Notes under the pieces: model-generated
What the model saw: only the letters and a program-made list of their open reading frames with translations
Told to the model about the DNA's origin: nothing
The model's database searches: none
Shown here: piece by piece, positions 9,232 to 19,400 of the stretch
How positions within the stretch are numbered: the first letter of the stretch is position 1
How the letters are laid out: each line of letters begins with the position of its first letter
Position numbers and translations under genes: made by a program
DNA from: Synechococcus sp. MU1617
GTDB taxonomy: Bacteria; Cyanobacteriota; Cyanobacteriia; PCC-6307; Cyanobiaceae
DNA: 64,000 bases
NCBI RefSeq assembly: GCF_020514235.1
Contig: NZ_VTLB01000003.1
Location: 186,001 to 250,000 of the forward strand
Direction of reading: 5' to 3'

Positions 9232-10247
9232 AGCAGGTCGTCGTCGTCGAGGCGTTCACCTGGTCCGGCCGCGAAGGCCAGCCAGAGGGGGAACTGAAGC
9301 ACAGGGATGGAGACGCTGCGCTCGGCCGCGTCGATCAGGATCAACGGCACTTCGCCCCGCTCCTCTAGCCGGTCGGCCCGCTCCACCAGGGCTTCCGGGC
9401 GCTCGAACAGCACGATTCCGCTGCTCGGACCGAAGTCTTCCCGGCCCAGGCCGAGAGCATCCTGCAGGCCGCGCCGCCACTCGCCGAGCCGTTCCGGGCC
9501 GCCGGCCAGCACCAGGCACTGGAACTGATCGCCGTACAGCTCGCCGATCACCGCGATCAGAGCCGCACTCACCAAGATGTTGCGGGGCCGGGTGCCGCGG
9601 CTGGGCTGGGCGCCGCGTCCACCCTGATTGAAGAACCAGTCCTCCAGCAGGGCCGTGTCGCGGGCGTCGATGCTGCGTCGCAGGTTCCAGGGGTCGGCGT
9701 AGACGTCGGGCTGCTTGAGGAAGCGCTCCAGGGTCTGGCGGATCAGGTCTTCATCGGGGCGGAAGGTGTCGGCCACCGCTGGAGGCGGAGTGCTCTCTCC
9801 GGGCTTCTCCGGCGCCGCTGCGTTGTCTGGCGCCTGATCGAGGGGGGAGGGCTGCACCACCATCGGCTGCACCACCAGCTCCAGGTTTTCCACGCTCTGC
9901 ACCAGGTCCTGCAGGGCGCCGCCCAGGTACTCCTGGAAGCCCTTCACGCGGCGGGCAATGGCATCGGACTGGCCGGCGAAATTGGCCTTCAGCTCGGTCT
10001 CGAGTTGCTGTTTGCGGGAGCTGAGGGCGGTGATCTCCACCTGCAGGGCATCGCGGCGCTCCTGCAGATCCTTGAGGGCCAGCTCCATCACGGGATTGGC
10101 CTCTGCCGCGGCTGGCTCGGCACCGGTGGTGCTGGCGGGTTCAGTGGTGGTTTCGCCGCTGGATTCGGCCGGGGCCTGCTCCGGTTCAGGCGCCTGGGGG
10201 GTCAGCTCGGTGTCGTCGGGCATTGCGTCAGCTGCCGTGCTCTCCAT
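9228..10247 (-). CDS. DUF3086 family protein
   Basis: 339 residues, a cyanobacterial family of unknown function. The N-terminal 55 residues are Glu/Pro/Ala-rich and probably disordered. Residues about 60-110 form a coiled coil (LQERRDALQVEI, SRKQQLETEL). The conserved part starts near DTFRPDEDLIRQTLERFL and ends in the acidic ERLDDDDLL. There is no signal peptide or membrane helix, so it is likely a soluble cytoplasmic protein. The stop overlaps the plsY start by four bases, and the DUF3119 gene lies 107 bp upstream on the same strand. Its location suggests an envelope or lipid role, but nothing in the sequence gives a catalytic motif. Confidence 0.85.
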   Translation of the reverse strand: MESTAADAMPDDTELTPQAPEPEQAPAESSGETTTEPASTTGAEPAAAEANPVMELALKDLQERRDALQVEITALSSRKQQLETELKANFAGQSDAIARRVKGFQEYLGGALQDLVQSVENLELVVQPMVVQPSPLDQAPDNAAAPEKPGESTPPPAVADTFRPDEDLIRQTLERFLKQPDVYADPWNLRRSIDARDTALLEDWFFNQGGRGAQPSRGTRPRNILVSAALIAVIGELYGDQFQCLVLAGGPERLGEWRRGLQDALGLGREDFGPSSGIVLFERPEALVERADRLEERGEVPLILIDAAERSVSIPVLQFPLWLAFAAGPGERLDDDDLL

Positions 10248-10354
10248 CCCTCCATTCCAGCCGACTGGGCCGCAGAAAAAAAGGTGGCATCACAACTGAG
10301 ACAAAGGTGCACGAAATTGCATGGATATCAGCACGAAGTCAACACGAAATCGTG

Positions 10355-10780
10355 CTATTGCTCGCCTGCTTTCGTCTTCTCTTCGAGGTCGTCTTTCGGT
10401 ACTTCCAGTGCTCCAACCCGCAGTTCCAGCTGTTCTCGCAGCTCCTTCGGGCTGAACAGGATCGGCAGGAAGTGAATGCTCTGGGTCTCGCGGAAATAAA
10501 ACAGGCCTGGCAGCCCAGGGGCGAACAGCCGCCAGCTCAACCATTGGTCGTAGGGGAAACGCCTTAGCTCGCGGCCGTTCTGCCACACGATTAGAGCGTC
10601 TTCTTTGAATTCCAAGCGAAGACTTGCGCTCTGGATCAGCAGGAACAGGCCGAACAGTGCCACCACCAGCGTGGGCCAGGGGGACAACGGCAGCGGCAAC
10701 AGCGCCAGGCCAAGGGCCACCACCAGCAGTGGCAGCCGAACGTCCGGCTTAAGGGTGACGGGGGCGGGGGTTGAACTCAT
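10355..10780 (-). CDS. DUF3119 family membrane protein
   Basis: 141 residues starting at ATG 10780, which overlaps the TGA of the upstream permease gene as ATGA; that overlap decides the start, although the frame is open further upstream. Two hydrophobic segments (about 15-50) are followed by a soluble domain with FPYDQWLSWRLF, LPGLFYFRE and IHFLPILFSP. The C-terminus is charged (KDDLEEKTKAGEQ). DUF3119 proteins occur in cyanobacteria and have no assigned activity. Coupling to an MlaE-type permease suggests an accessory role in lipid transport, which is inference. Confidence 0.83.
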   Translation of the reverse strand: MSSTPAPVTLKPDVRLPLLVVALGLALLPLPLSPWPTLVVALFGLFLLIQSASLRLEFKEDALIVWQNGRELRRFPYDQWLSWRLFAPGLPGLFYFRETQSIHFLPILFSPKELREQLELRVGALEVPKDDLEEKTKAGEQ

Positions 10781-11526
10781 GCTCCGAACAGCACCTGGGT
10801 AAGAACGACATCCATCAGGGCCACCAGGATCAGGATCATCACCACCGCGCCGGTGGTGCTGGTGCCCACTTCCTTGGGGCCGCCGCGGGTGGTCAGTCCC
10901 CAGCCGCAGGCCACCGTCGCGATGATCAGTCCGAACACCAGGGCCTTCACCAGCATGAACGGCAGGTCCAGCGGATTCATCCAGGTGCGCACCGAGGTCC
11001 AGAAGACCGCCGGCGGAATGTTGTAGAGGGCCGTGCTGGTGAGTTGGCCCGACCACACCGCCACGAGGAAGAAGAAAAAGCACTGCACCGGAGCCATCAC
11101 CACCATCGCGATCATCCGGGGCACCACCAGGTACTCCACCGGATCGGTGCGCAGCATCGTGATCGCGTCGATCTGTTCAGTCACCTTCATTGTGCCCAGC
11201 TGGGCGGCGTAGGCGGTGGCAACCTTGCCCGCTAGCAGGCAGGAGGTGAGCAGGGGGGCGATCTCCCGCGCTAGGCCGATCGCCAGGATGCCGCCCACCG
11301 TTGATCCCGCCCCCTGGCGTGTGAGTTCCGCGGCCACCTGAATGTTGAACACCGAGCCGGCTGCCACCGAGATGATCAGCACGATCAGCACGCTGCCCGG
11401 GCCAGCGTCGAGCATTTGCTCAAACAGCTCCCCCCGATCAATGCGGCCGCGCAGGGTGGCGGCCACGGCCTGGCCTCCGATCAGCAGGCTGGCGCCCAGG
11501 CGTTTGATCGAACGGGGCGTGTTCAT
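10777..11526 (-). CDS. mlaE: MlaE-family ABC transporter permease
   Basis: 249 residues with about five membrane helices. MlaE proteins are the inner-membrane permease of MCE-type systems that move phospholipids between membranes (or, in chloroplast TGD1, to the thylakoid). The family signature is clear: VAAELTRQGAGSTVGG, then LAREIAPLLTSCLLAGKVATAYAAQLGTM and TEQIDAI. No MlaF ATPase or MlaD substrate-binding gene is in the window, as is common for cyanobacteria where these are scattered. The start ATG overlaps the MFS gene stop, and its own stop overlaps the DUF3119 start, so three genes are linked by ATGA junctions. Confidence 0.9.
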   Translation of the reverse strand: MNTPRSIKRLGASLLIGGQAVAATLRGRIDRGELFEQMLDAGPGSVLIVLIISVAAGSVFNIQVAAELTRQGAGSTVGGILAIGLAREIAPLLTSCLLAGKVATAYAAQLGTMKVTEQIDAITMLRTDPVEYLVVPRMIAMVVMAPVQCFFFFLVAVWSGQLTSTALYNIPPAVFWTSVRTWMNPLDLPFMLVKALVFGLIIATVACGWGLTTRGGPKEVGTSTTGAVVMILILVALMDVVLTQVLFGA

Positions 11527-12896
11527 CCGGCGGCCTTCTGCAGGTGGGCTCCACGGTCGGGCCAGCCTCGCATCACCACAAGACCAAGCAGCACAAGGAT
11601 GGCGGGAATCAGGCCCATGCAGAGCCGGATTGCTAGCAGGGCTGAATCCGGCTGTTCGATGAAACTCAGCGCCCCGCTGCAGTTGCCTCCCTTGGCGGAG
11701 ATATAGCCCGTGAGCGAGAGCAGGCTGCCGAACACCGACATGGTGAGGCCGATGATCAGCTTCTGGCCGAACACCATCCAGGCGGTGTAGAGCCCGGCGG
11801 GTTTGCTCGGGTCAGCGTCGATCGCATCGGGCAGCAACGACCAAGGGATCAGATAGGCGGTGGCGGCCCCTACCCCCACCAGGGCAATCAGCCCCACCAG
11901 CGGCAACAGCTGCAGCAGGCTGGGATCTGTCGCCAGTGGCGGGAATAGCATCGATAGCAGGCAGGCGCTGATCCACAGCCCTGCGCCCCAGCGCAGGGTG
12001 GCGACCCGTCCGATGCGGTTGCAGAGGTTGCTCCAGAGCTGAAGGCCCAGCAGGGCAGCGATCTGAAAAGGCAACAGGATCCAGGTGGAAAGGTTGGTGG
12101 GCACATGCACCACCTGCACCAGCCAGATCAAGGCCACCACCTGCATCAGTTGCAGGCCGAACCAGAGCAGCAGATACAGCCCCAGCACCTGGCGGAAGCG
12201 GGGGTTGGCCATCACTCGTTTGAGCTGCTGCATCGGCGGCTCGTTGTTGGGCACTGGCCGTTGGGCCCGCTTGGCGTACGGGGCCAGCCCCCAGCAGCAG
12301 AGCAGTGTTGTGGTGGCAGCGATGCTGCCGGTGATCCGGCCCATCGCCAGGTAGCCCCCGCCCCCATCGGTGAGCACCACCGAGGCCACAATCAGTCCGC
12401 TTAGGCCGGCCAGGATGGAGCCGGTGAACCGTGCCGCATTGAGGCGGGTGCGAATGGCGGTGTCGGGCGTGAGCTCGGTGCCCAGGGCGGCGTAGGGCAG
12501 GTTGACGCTGGTGTAGGCGGTCATCAGTAAGACCGCCATCACGGCGTAGTAGATCGTGCGCTGCACCGTGTTGCCCGGTGGCACCCACCACATCGCCGCC
12601 AGGCTGATGCCCAGAGGTAGGGCTGCCGTCAGAATCCAGGGCAGGCGCGGGCCCCAGCGGCTGCGGGTGTGATCGCTGAGCCAGCCGATCAACGGGTCAT
12701 TCAGGGCATCCCAGACCTTGCTCACCGTGAGCAGGGAACCGGCGATGAAGGCCGGCAAGCCCGCGGCGCAGATGAAAAAGGGGAAGAGATAGAAGCCCAG
12801 CTGGGTGGCGGCAAGTCCGGTGCCGGCGTCGCCCAGGCCGTAAGCAAGCATCAGCCTGCGGCGGGATCCCTGCAGGGATGCGTCGGTCGGTGTCAC
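11523..12896 (-). CDS. MFS transporter, GPH (glycoside-pentoside-hexuronide:cation symporter) type
   Basis: 457 residues with about twelve membrane helices. Motifs of the GPH branch are visible near the N-terminus: LAYGLGDAG, then KVWDALNDPLIGWLSDHTRSRWGPRLPWIL, which contains the loop 2-3 signature with conserved Asp and Arg. Homologues co-transport sugars or related solutes with Na+ or H+, but the substrate cannot be read from sequence. It is first in a run of minus-strand genes and overlaps the MlaE-type permease gene by four bases. An unusual partner for a lipid permease, so a lipid-like substrate is possible. Confidence 0.82.
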   Translation of the reverse strand: MTPTDASLQGSRRRLMLAYGLGDAGTGLAATQLGFYLFPFFICAAGLPAFIAGSLLTVSKVWDALNDPLIGWLSDHTRSRWGPRLPWILTAALPLGISLAAMWWVPPGNTVQRTIYYAVMAVLLMTAYTSVNLPYAALGTELTPDTAIRTRLNAARFTGSILAGLSGLIVASVVLTDGGGGYLAMGRITGSIAATTTLLCCWGLAPYAKRAQRPVPNNEPPMQQLKRVMANPRFRQVLGLYLLLWFGLQLMQVVALIWLVQVVHVPTNLSTWILLPFQIAALLGLQLWSNLCNRIGRVATLRWGAGLWISACLLSMLFPPLATDPSLLQLLPLVGLIALVGVGAATAYLIPWSLLPDAIDADPSKPAGLYTAWMVFGQKLIIGLTMSVFGSLLSLTGYISAKGGNCSGALSFIEQPDSALLAIRLCMGLIPAILVLLGLVVMRGWPDRGAHLQKAAG

Positions 12897-12982
12897 GCGG
12901 AGGCTTCAGGCAGGCGGATTGCCATAATGAATGCGTGCATACGTCACCACCACCCCCTTGGGCAGTGGTGTGTTTGTACTAC

Positions 12983-13053
12983 GCGGGTGTTGTGTAATGG
13001 TAAGACCTCAGCCTTCCAAGCTGATGACACGGGTTCGATTCCCGTCACCCGCT
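12983..13053 (+). tRNA. trnG-UCC: tRNA-Gly (anticodon TCC)
   Basis: 71 nt. The acceptor stem GCGGGTG (12983-12989) pairs with CACCCGC (13046-13052), followed by discriminator T. The anticodon arm is CAGCC-TTCCAAG-type with loop CTTCCAA, giving TCC. The T-arm ACGGGTTCGATTCCCGT is canonical. CCA is not encoded. Its 3' 23 bases are repeated at 20857-20879, so it appears to be the insertion site of a genomic island. Confidence 0.95.
13031..13053 (+). repeat. Left att-like repeat (3' end of tRNA-Gly)
   Basis: The last 23 bases of tRNA-Gly match 20857-20879 at 21 of 23 positions (differences at positions 2 and 10). Integrases commonly use a tRNA 3' end as attB. Confidence 0.65.
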
Positions 13054-13172
13054 TAAAAATTCAGCCTCAGTTTCTTCTCGATAAACCTCTTCAAAGGTTT
13101 GGATGATTTTTATTGATAGGGTGAAGTAGCTCTTGAAACTTTTATCTCTAGCGTGTGCTGATCATGCAGGAT

Positions 13173-13439
13173 TTATGAGTTTTCCTCAATAGTTTCTTGA
13201 ACCTCTTTGCTGATCGTCGAAAGTCCAAGTTCGGCCAAAGCTAGCAACTCTTTGAATTGGCTTACAATAGAGCTGTCATTGATGTAGATGAGGGCCAGTT
13301 TTTTTGTTTTGTCTGACAGCTCAGATGTTTTGTATTCAGTCCCGTCGATGATTAATGTCTTGGGCAGCTTTTTTGATGCTTCTGACCAGCTGTCCTCGGT
13401 ATTCGGGTTGATATGGAAAGTGCTTTCTTCTTGTTCCAT
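13173..13439 (-). CDS. Small DUF6447-like protein
   Basis: 88 residues, no signal peptide. The central part, LIIDGTEYKTSELSDKTKKLA followed by SQFKELLALAELGLST, has the layout I associate with DUF6447: an IDG-x-x-Y strand pair, LSD, then a helix with regular Leu/Ala spacing. That assignment is from memory of the pattern and is tentative. The gene follows the giant adhesin gene by 34 bp on the same strand, so the two are probably co-transcribed. No function is known; a role linked to the adhesin is inferred from position only. Confidence 0.6.
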   Translation of the reverse strand: MEQEESTFHINPNTEDSWSEASKKLPKTLIIDGTEYKTSELSDKTKKLALIYINDSSIVSQFKELLALAELGLSTISKEVQETIEENS

Positions 13440-13473
13440 TATTTGTTTGGAATAAGGTTTGGATTAGGGTAAC

Positions 13474-16400
13474 TCAATTTTCTGTCTTCAGCATGCCGAG
13501 CTTTTGCATGATCCTTTGCGTGAATTCCTTTTGTCGTTTCAGCTCGGTCTGAAGGAGCCGGATGGTCGCGCTTTGCTTGTCATGGCTTGTTTCCGAATCT
13601 TGTCGCTCGAGGGCGAGTTGTTCCACGAGGTCTTTGATTTGATTCTTGAGATTGGTGATCACTTCTTCGGACTCTTGTCCCTCTGATTGATTGATCAGTT
13701 GATCGAGTTTGTCCTTGAGGCGATCGATTTCAGCTTGTTTTGATTTGGCTTCAAGCTTGAGCATCTCAATGTCGCCTCGCATAGCGATCTCAATGCTTTC
13801 GGGTTCAGCAGCGTTGCTCAAGATGGGGGTATTAGTGTCGCCTCTCATGCTGTACACCTGCTTGCTATCTCCATCACCGAACTGAGTTAAAAGCTCCCCA
13901 GATTGAATGTTTGAAAGCGTATTTGGCAGCTTGCTGATCTCGCTTGTTGTTTCTTTGGAAGGGCTGCCGCCAAAGCCAATGGAGAAGCCAACACGCCCCA
14001 TGGGACCATTGAGGATGGTGTCTGTTGTTGTTGCTGCGATCCCTGCATTAACGAACACACGGTCTTTAAGTTTCGCGGCACATCCCACGGAGCCTGCGAA
14101 TTGGCTTGAATAGATTCCAGTTCCAATCCCGCAGCGGAATGTCTCGTCGGGAAGCAGAATCGTGGTTGGTAGAGAGCCAATGGCGGCGCTTAAAGCACCA
14201 GTAGCTCCAACGGTATCCAGGAGTTTGTCGACGCTGAAATCTGTGGTGCCGAGTGCTCCGGAGCTGTCCGTTGTCACCATCCGCTTCTCGCCGGAATTTT
14301 GATATTTGCTTCCCACAAAGTTTCCACCGGGAGCTAATCCTCTCAGGCGGTAGCTGGATGCTCCCGTGCCAATTGCAATTTCGTTATCACGACGAGCCTT
14401 TGCTCCAAAGCCTAAGGCCGTTGAATGAAAGCCAGTTGCCTTGCTTTCGCTACCAATCGCTGCACTCCGCTGACCCGTTGACTTGGACTTTCTTCCTATT
14501 GCAATTGATTGATCGCCAGTGGCTCTGGCTTTTGTTCCCAGGGCCATGCTGTTCCTTCCAGAGGCAACAGATTGTTTGCCCATGGATGAAGAATCGATAC
14601 TGAAAGCCCGAGCTCCTTGTCCGATAGCAATTGCGTTGCTCTTGTAGGCCTTCGAAGCAGTGCCGATAGCGAGCGTGTTGGCAGCGTTGGCATTTGCAGC
14701 TGAACCAACTGCAACTGAATTGACACTGATTGCCTGTGAAGTTGTTCCAAGAGCGACTGCAGCTTCTCCACTGGCAACTGAATTGCTGCCCATTGCGGTT
14801 GCATTAATGCCAATGGCTTGGGCGTCGGCGCCAATCGCAATCAGATTTTGGCCATCAGAGAAATCAGCATCGATTTGCTTGCGGCGAACCGACCCCGCAG
14901 AAATTTGATAGTCATTTGATAAAACCTGAACTCTTTCGCTTGTAGAAATGCTGGAGATGTTGGCTGCCGTTGCTCCTGCGCCAATGGCGATGGTGTTGGA
15001 GCCTTTGGCGATGGCACCAGATCCAGAAGCAAAGGAGTTTGTTCCATTGGCGATGGATTGGGTGCCAATCGCAAGTGCATTATTTTCCTTCGCAAAGCTT
15101 TCTTCACCAATGGCAACTGCTGCTGTTGATGTTGTGCCTGCTATCGCTTTTGTACCGATCGCAACAGAATTATTCGACCGCGAAACAGCATGCGTGCCAT
15201 AGGCAAGAGTGTTGGCATTGGTGGCATGGGCGAACGTGCCCATCGCATGGGCATTGACACCGAGTGATCTGGATTTGGTTCCGGTTGCATAGGCATTGGA
15301 TTGTGTTGCCAGGGCGTTGAATCCAAATGCGGAGGATTCAACACCTTCCGCTGTGGCGTTATCACCAGCAACGAGGGCACCAGCAGCATTGGCGGTCGTC
15401 GTTGATCCATCACCAAAGGCAAAGGATTCATCTCCATCGGCGACAGCATTAACCCCGATAGCAAAAGCGTTGTTGCCGTTGGCCTGTGCACCAGTGCCTA
15501 ATGCCAGTGCATTGACGCCATAGGCAAAGGAGTTAACGCCGATCGCTAAAGATTCATTCCCATAGCTGTTGGCTTGATAGCCAATGGCGGTGGCATAAGG
15601 CCCTTCTGCACTTGCATTGGTGCCAATGGCGAGATCCTGTTTGCTGGTTGTTTTGGCGCTATGGCCTAGGGCCATGGAGTCGGTGCCTTTAACGCTGGCG
15701 TAGGGGCCAATCGCAACGCCGCGCAGGCCTTGTGCGTTTGCGAAGTATCCGAGGGCTTGGGAATCGATCCCACTCGCATTGGCACTGGTGCCAAAGCTGG
15801 TGGAGTTAGCGGCAAGTGCTCTTGCGCTCACGCCAACGGCAAAAGCGTCGACACCTGTTGCTTTCGATTTCGAACCGAGTGCGGTGGCATTCGGCCCTGT
15901 GGCTTGGGCGCAATAACCAGCAGCCCATGAATCAGTGTTACTGGCAGTCGCCAATGTTCCAAGAGCCATCGAGTTCGGCCCAGAAGCAGTGGCCTTTAAG
16001 CCAGCGGCAAAGGAACCAACTCCAGATGCTTCCGCAGAACTGCCTAAAGCCAAGGAGTTAACGGCCGATGCCTCGGCAGAACTGCCTAAAGCCAGTGCAT
16101 TGGCTGCCGTTGCTGAAGAATTGAAGCCAGCAGTAAAAGCATCATCCCCAGTGGCGAAGGCGTTGGAGCCAATGGCAATGGAGTTCACGCCATTGGCTTT
16201 GGCGAGAGATCCCGCAGCCAATGAACCATTCCCTGCTGCATTGGCACTCGAGCCCAGGGCCATGGATTGTGTGCCTGTTGCCTCAGCGAAAGGGCCAAAT
16301 GCAATTGATTTGGTGTTGTTGGCCAGGCTGCCGACGCCACTGGCGATGGAATCAGTGCCACTGGCACTGGCATTCGTGCCAACCGCCATGGCATTCATGG

Positions 16401-19400
16401 CTGAAGCCGTTGCTTCGGTGCCAAATGCAATGGTGTTGGCCGATGTTGCATTGGCGAGGGAGCCGACGGCAAACGAGTTGGTTCCTGAGGAAACAGACAA
16501 CATGCCAAGGGCGGTTGCATTGACTCCGTTCGCCGTGGCCTCCAAACCAGCAGCAAAGGCATCGAGCGTTGATGCACTGGCGCGGGTACCAATGGCCATT
16601 GCATTGGTGGCGAGGCCTTGGGCATTGGTGCCAATGGCCATGCTGTTGATGGATGTGGCATTGGCGCCTGTGCCAACAGCGATGGCATTGGCATTTCCCG
16701 CATTGGCATAGGCGCCCGCAGCGAGGGTGTCGTCCGCCAAGGCTTGCGCGTTCATGCCAATGGCTACGGCGACATCGCCTGAGGCAACGGCGAAGAGACC
16801 CAGTGCCATTGCATTGGCACTGGTGGCCTGAGCGGATCGGCCGATGGCTGTTGTGTTGGCTGCGTTTGCGATGGCGTTGGCACCCATCGCAATGCTGGTG
16901 ATTCCAGAAGCCTCGGCGGCGGGACCAAAGGCCATCGCGCCATCGGCAGTGGCACTGGCATTGGTGCCGACAGCGATCGCATTGGTTTGGGTGGCCTGGC
17001 TCGTCACACCAATGGCCATGGCGTCATCGCCATTGGCCAGGGCTTGGGTGGCGATGGCCACAGCATTGGCTCCTGAGGCGTTGGATTGCACGCCAAAGGC
17101 CATGGAGTTTGCACCGGACGCCGTTGCATTGGCCGAGAACGCCGTGGCATTGACCCCTGAGGCGGCGGAATCCGTGCCAAAGGCCATGGCACTGGATCCC
17201 GAGGCGTTGGCTTTTACCCCAAGGGCAACGGAGTTATCCCCCGTGGCTGAAGAGAATGCTGAGATGGCAGTGGCATTAGCCCCATTGGCATTGGCTTGGA
17301 CGCCCGCAGCCAGGCTGTTGGCACCGGAGGCAACAGCATTGATGGCAATGGCTGTGGATTTTGATCCTGTGGCATTGGCATTGGTGCCAAGGGCCATGGA
17401 TGAATCCTGTTTTGCGAAGGAGCCAACTCCCAGAGCGATGGAGTTCGCTCCATTGGCGGAGGCAGTGACGCCAATCGCCAGTGAATTGGTTGCATTGGCG
17501 ACAGCTGCGGCACCGATGGCTCCTGAATTGACGCCGCAGGCTTGCGCTGATGAACCAACGACAAATGAATTGGCTTGATCGGCAAGGGTATGGGCGCCAA
17601 ATGCAAGAGCGTTGGTGCCACTGGAGGTTGCATTCGTACCAACAGCAACTGCATTGGTTCCGCTTGCAGCGGCATTCACGCCGAAGGCAGAAGCATCAAT
17701 GCCAGAAGCAGCCGCATTGGTGCCAAGGGCAAAACTGCTGGTGTTGGATGCGTTGGCATTGACGCCAACGGCCATGGCATCGCTACCTAATGATTGAGCG
17801 CCTGCTCCGATGGCACCCGCCCCAACGCCATTGGCGACAGCCCCTGTACCAAGAACAAACGAATTTTCATACGTTGCTTCTGCTGCGTATCCAATGGCAA
17901 TGGCATTGGCACCACTTGCTTTTGCTTCTGCACCAAGAGCCAGTGCTCCTGCTTCTGAGGCATTGGCGCCAGATCCAAGAGCAGTTGCTTCTTTTTCGCT
18001 GGCTTCTGCTTTTGCACCTAGAGCGATCGCGCTTTCACCGGAAGCAGTTGAAGCAGAACCAATGGCCAATGCTTCTTGGCCTGCTGTTTCTGCTTCTGAA
18101 CCAATTGCAATGGAACTCTCCCCGCTTGCAGTGGCACTAACCATCGCCAAAGCATCTTCTCCACTTGCTTTGGTTTCAGCACCAATAGCAATAGCACCTT
18201 CCTCAGTCGCATTTGAATTATCGCCAATTGCAATTGTGGAGTCGTTAATAACTCCAACGTTGTTGCCAATTGCGATTTGATTGATGCCCAAAGTTGCACC
18301 AGCACCGTTGCCAATTGCGATGCTTCCGGCCGCGGCCACGCCAACGCCAGCACCATTTCCCATCGCAATCGCACCTGATGCACCTGCGCCAACTGCGGCT
18401 ACGTTGCCAATCGCAATTGATGTTGTTGTGGCTCCAACGACAGCGGTATTTCCGATGGCGACGTTAAGGGCTCCACCTGAGCCGACTGCATTTCCTAAAA
18501 GTACGCTGCCAGAACCTATGTTTCCAATATTATTTCCCATAATAAGGTTTCTGCTTCCCGTGCTGGTTATATTGTTGCCTGCGATAATATTTTGGTCTCC
18601 AAGTGTATTTGTAATGGAGTTGCCCTGTATCAAGTTGCTGGAGCCGGAAGTATTTAATACGTCATTTCCTTGCAAGATATTGTAAGAGCCCTCGACATTA
18701 TTCAGGGTGTTGCCAAGTAGTAAATTATTGGAACCAGCTGCATTTGTAATGTTGTAGCCACCTGCAAAGATTTTCTCTCCTGCAGCAATGTTTATGACTT
18801 CTCCAATCCCCACCGAATGTGCACCTGCAATTGAAATCTCGCCCCCGAAAGCTATGCTTCCAGTTGCTTCTGTATCAATGATCTTTGCCTCGGAGCCAAT
18901 CGCAATACTGTTTTCTCCGAACGCTGAAGAGCTGTTGCCTATGGCAATGCCTTCAATACCTCCTGCATATGAATCTGAACCGATTGCAAGTGCATTTTCA
19001 GCACTCGTAGCAGCAACAGAATTCAGGCCAATTGCAAGGCTTCCCACTCCTCCAGACGAAGCATTAGATCCTAAGGCAAGGGATGATGTACCAACAGCTT
19101 TTGATGTATTGCCAATTCCGATAGCGTCAGATCCCGAAACTTCACTTTCAACTCCTAATGAAATGCCTCCCGCGGCTTCTGCCGTAGTTGAGGCCCCCCA
19201 GCCAATAGCGATACTTGCCGACCCATATCCAAGGGATTCTGATCCGATTGCAATTGCTTGCTCGCCGTCTTCGAGTGTGGTGGCTTCGTCTCCAATCGCA
19301 ATACTGAAACTTCCTGTTGCTTCTGAGGGGCCTATCGCGATGGCACCTTCTCCTGCTTTACCTCCAAGGTCTGCATAGCCATCTCCAGTTCCACATTCCC

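Noticed and set aside
10781..11083. Upstream extension of the DUF3119 frame
   Set aside because: It overlaps the MlaE permease in another frame; the ATGA junction at 10777-10780 gives a better start and family-like length.
15935..16711. Long plus-strand open frame opposite the adhesin, rich in Ala/Pro
   Set aside because: It is an antisense reading of the repeats with periodic composition and no domain.
14390..19370. Regular 42-bp repeats that could suggest a CRISPR array
   Set aside because: The repeats are degenerate, have no unique spacers between constant units, and stay in one open frame coding for 14-residue adhesin units.
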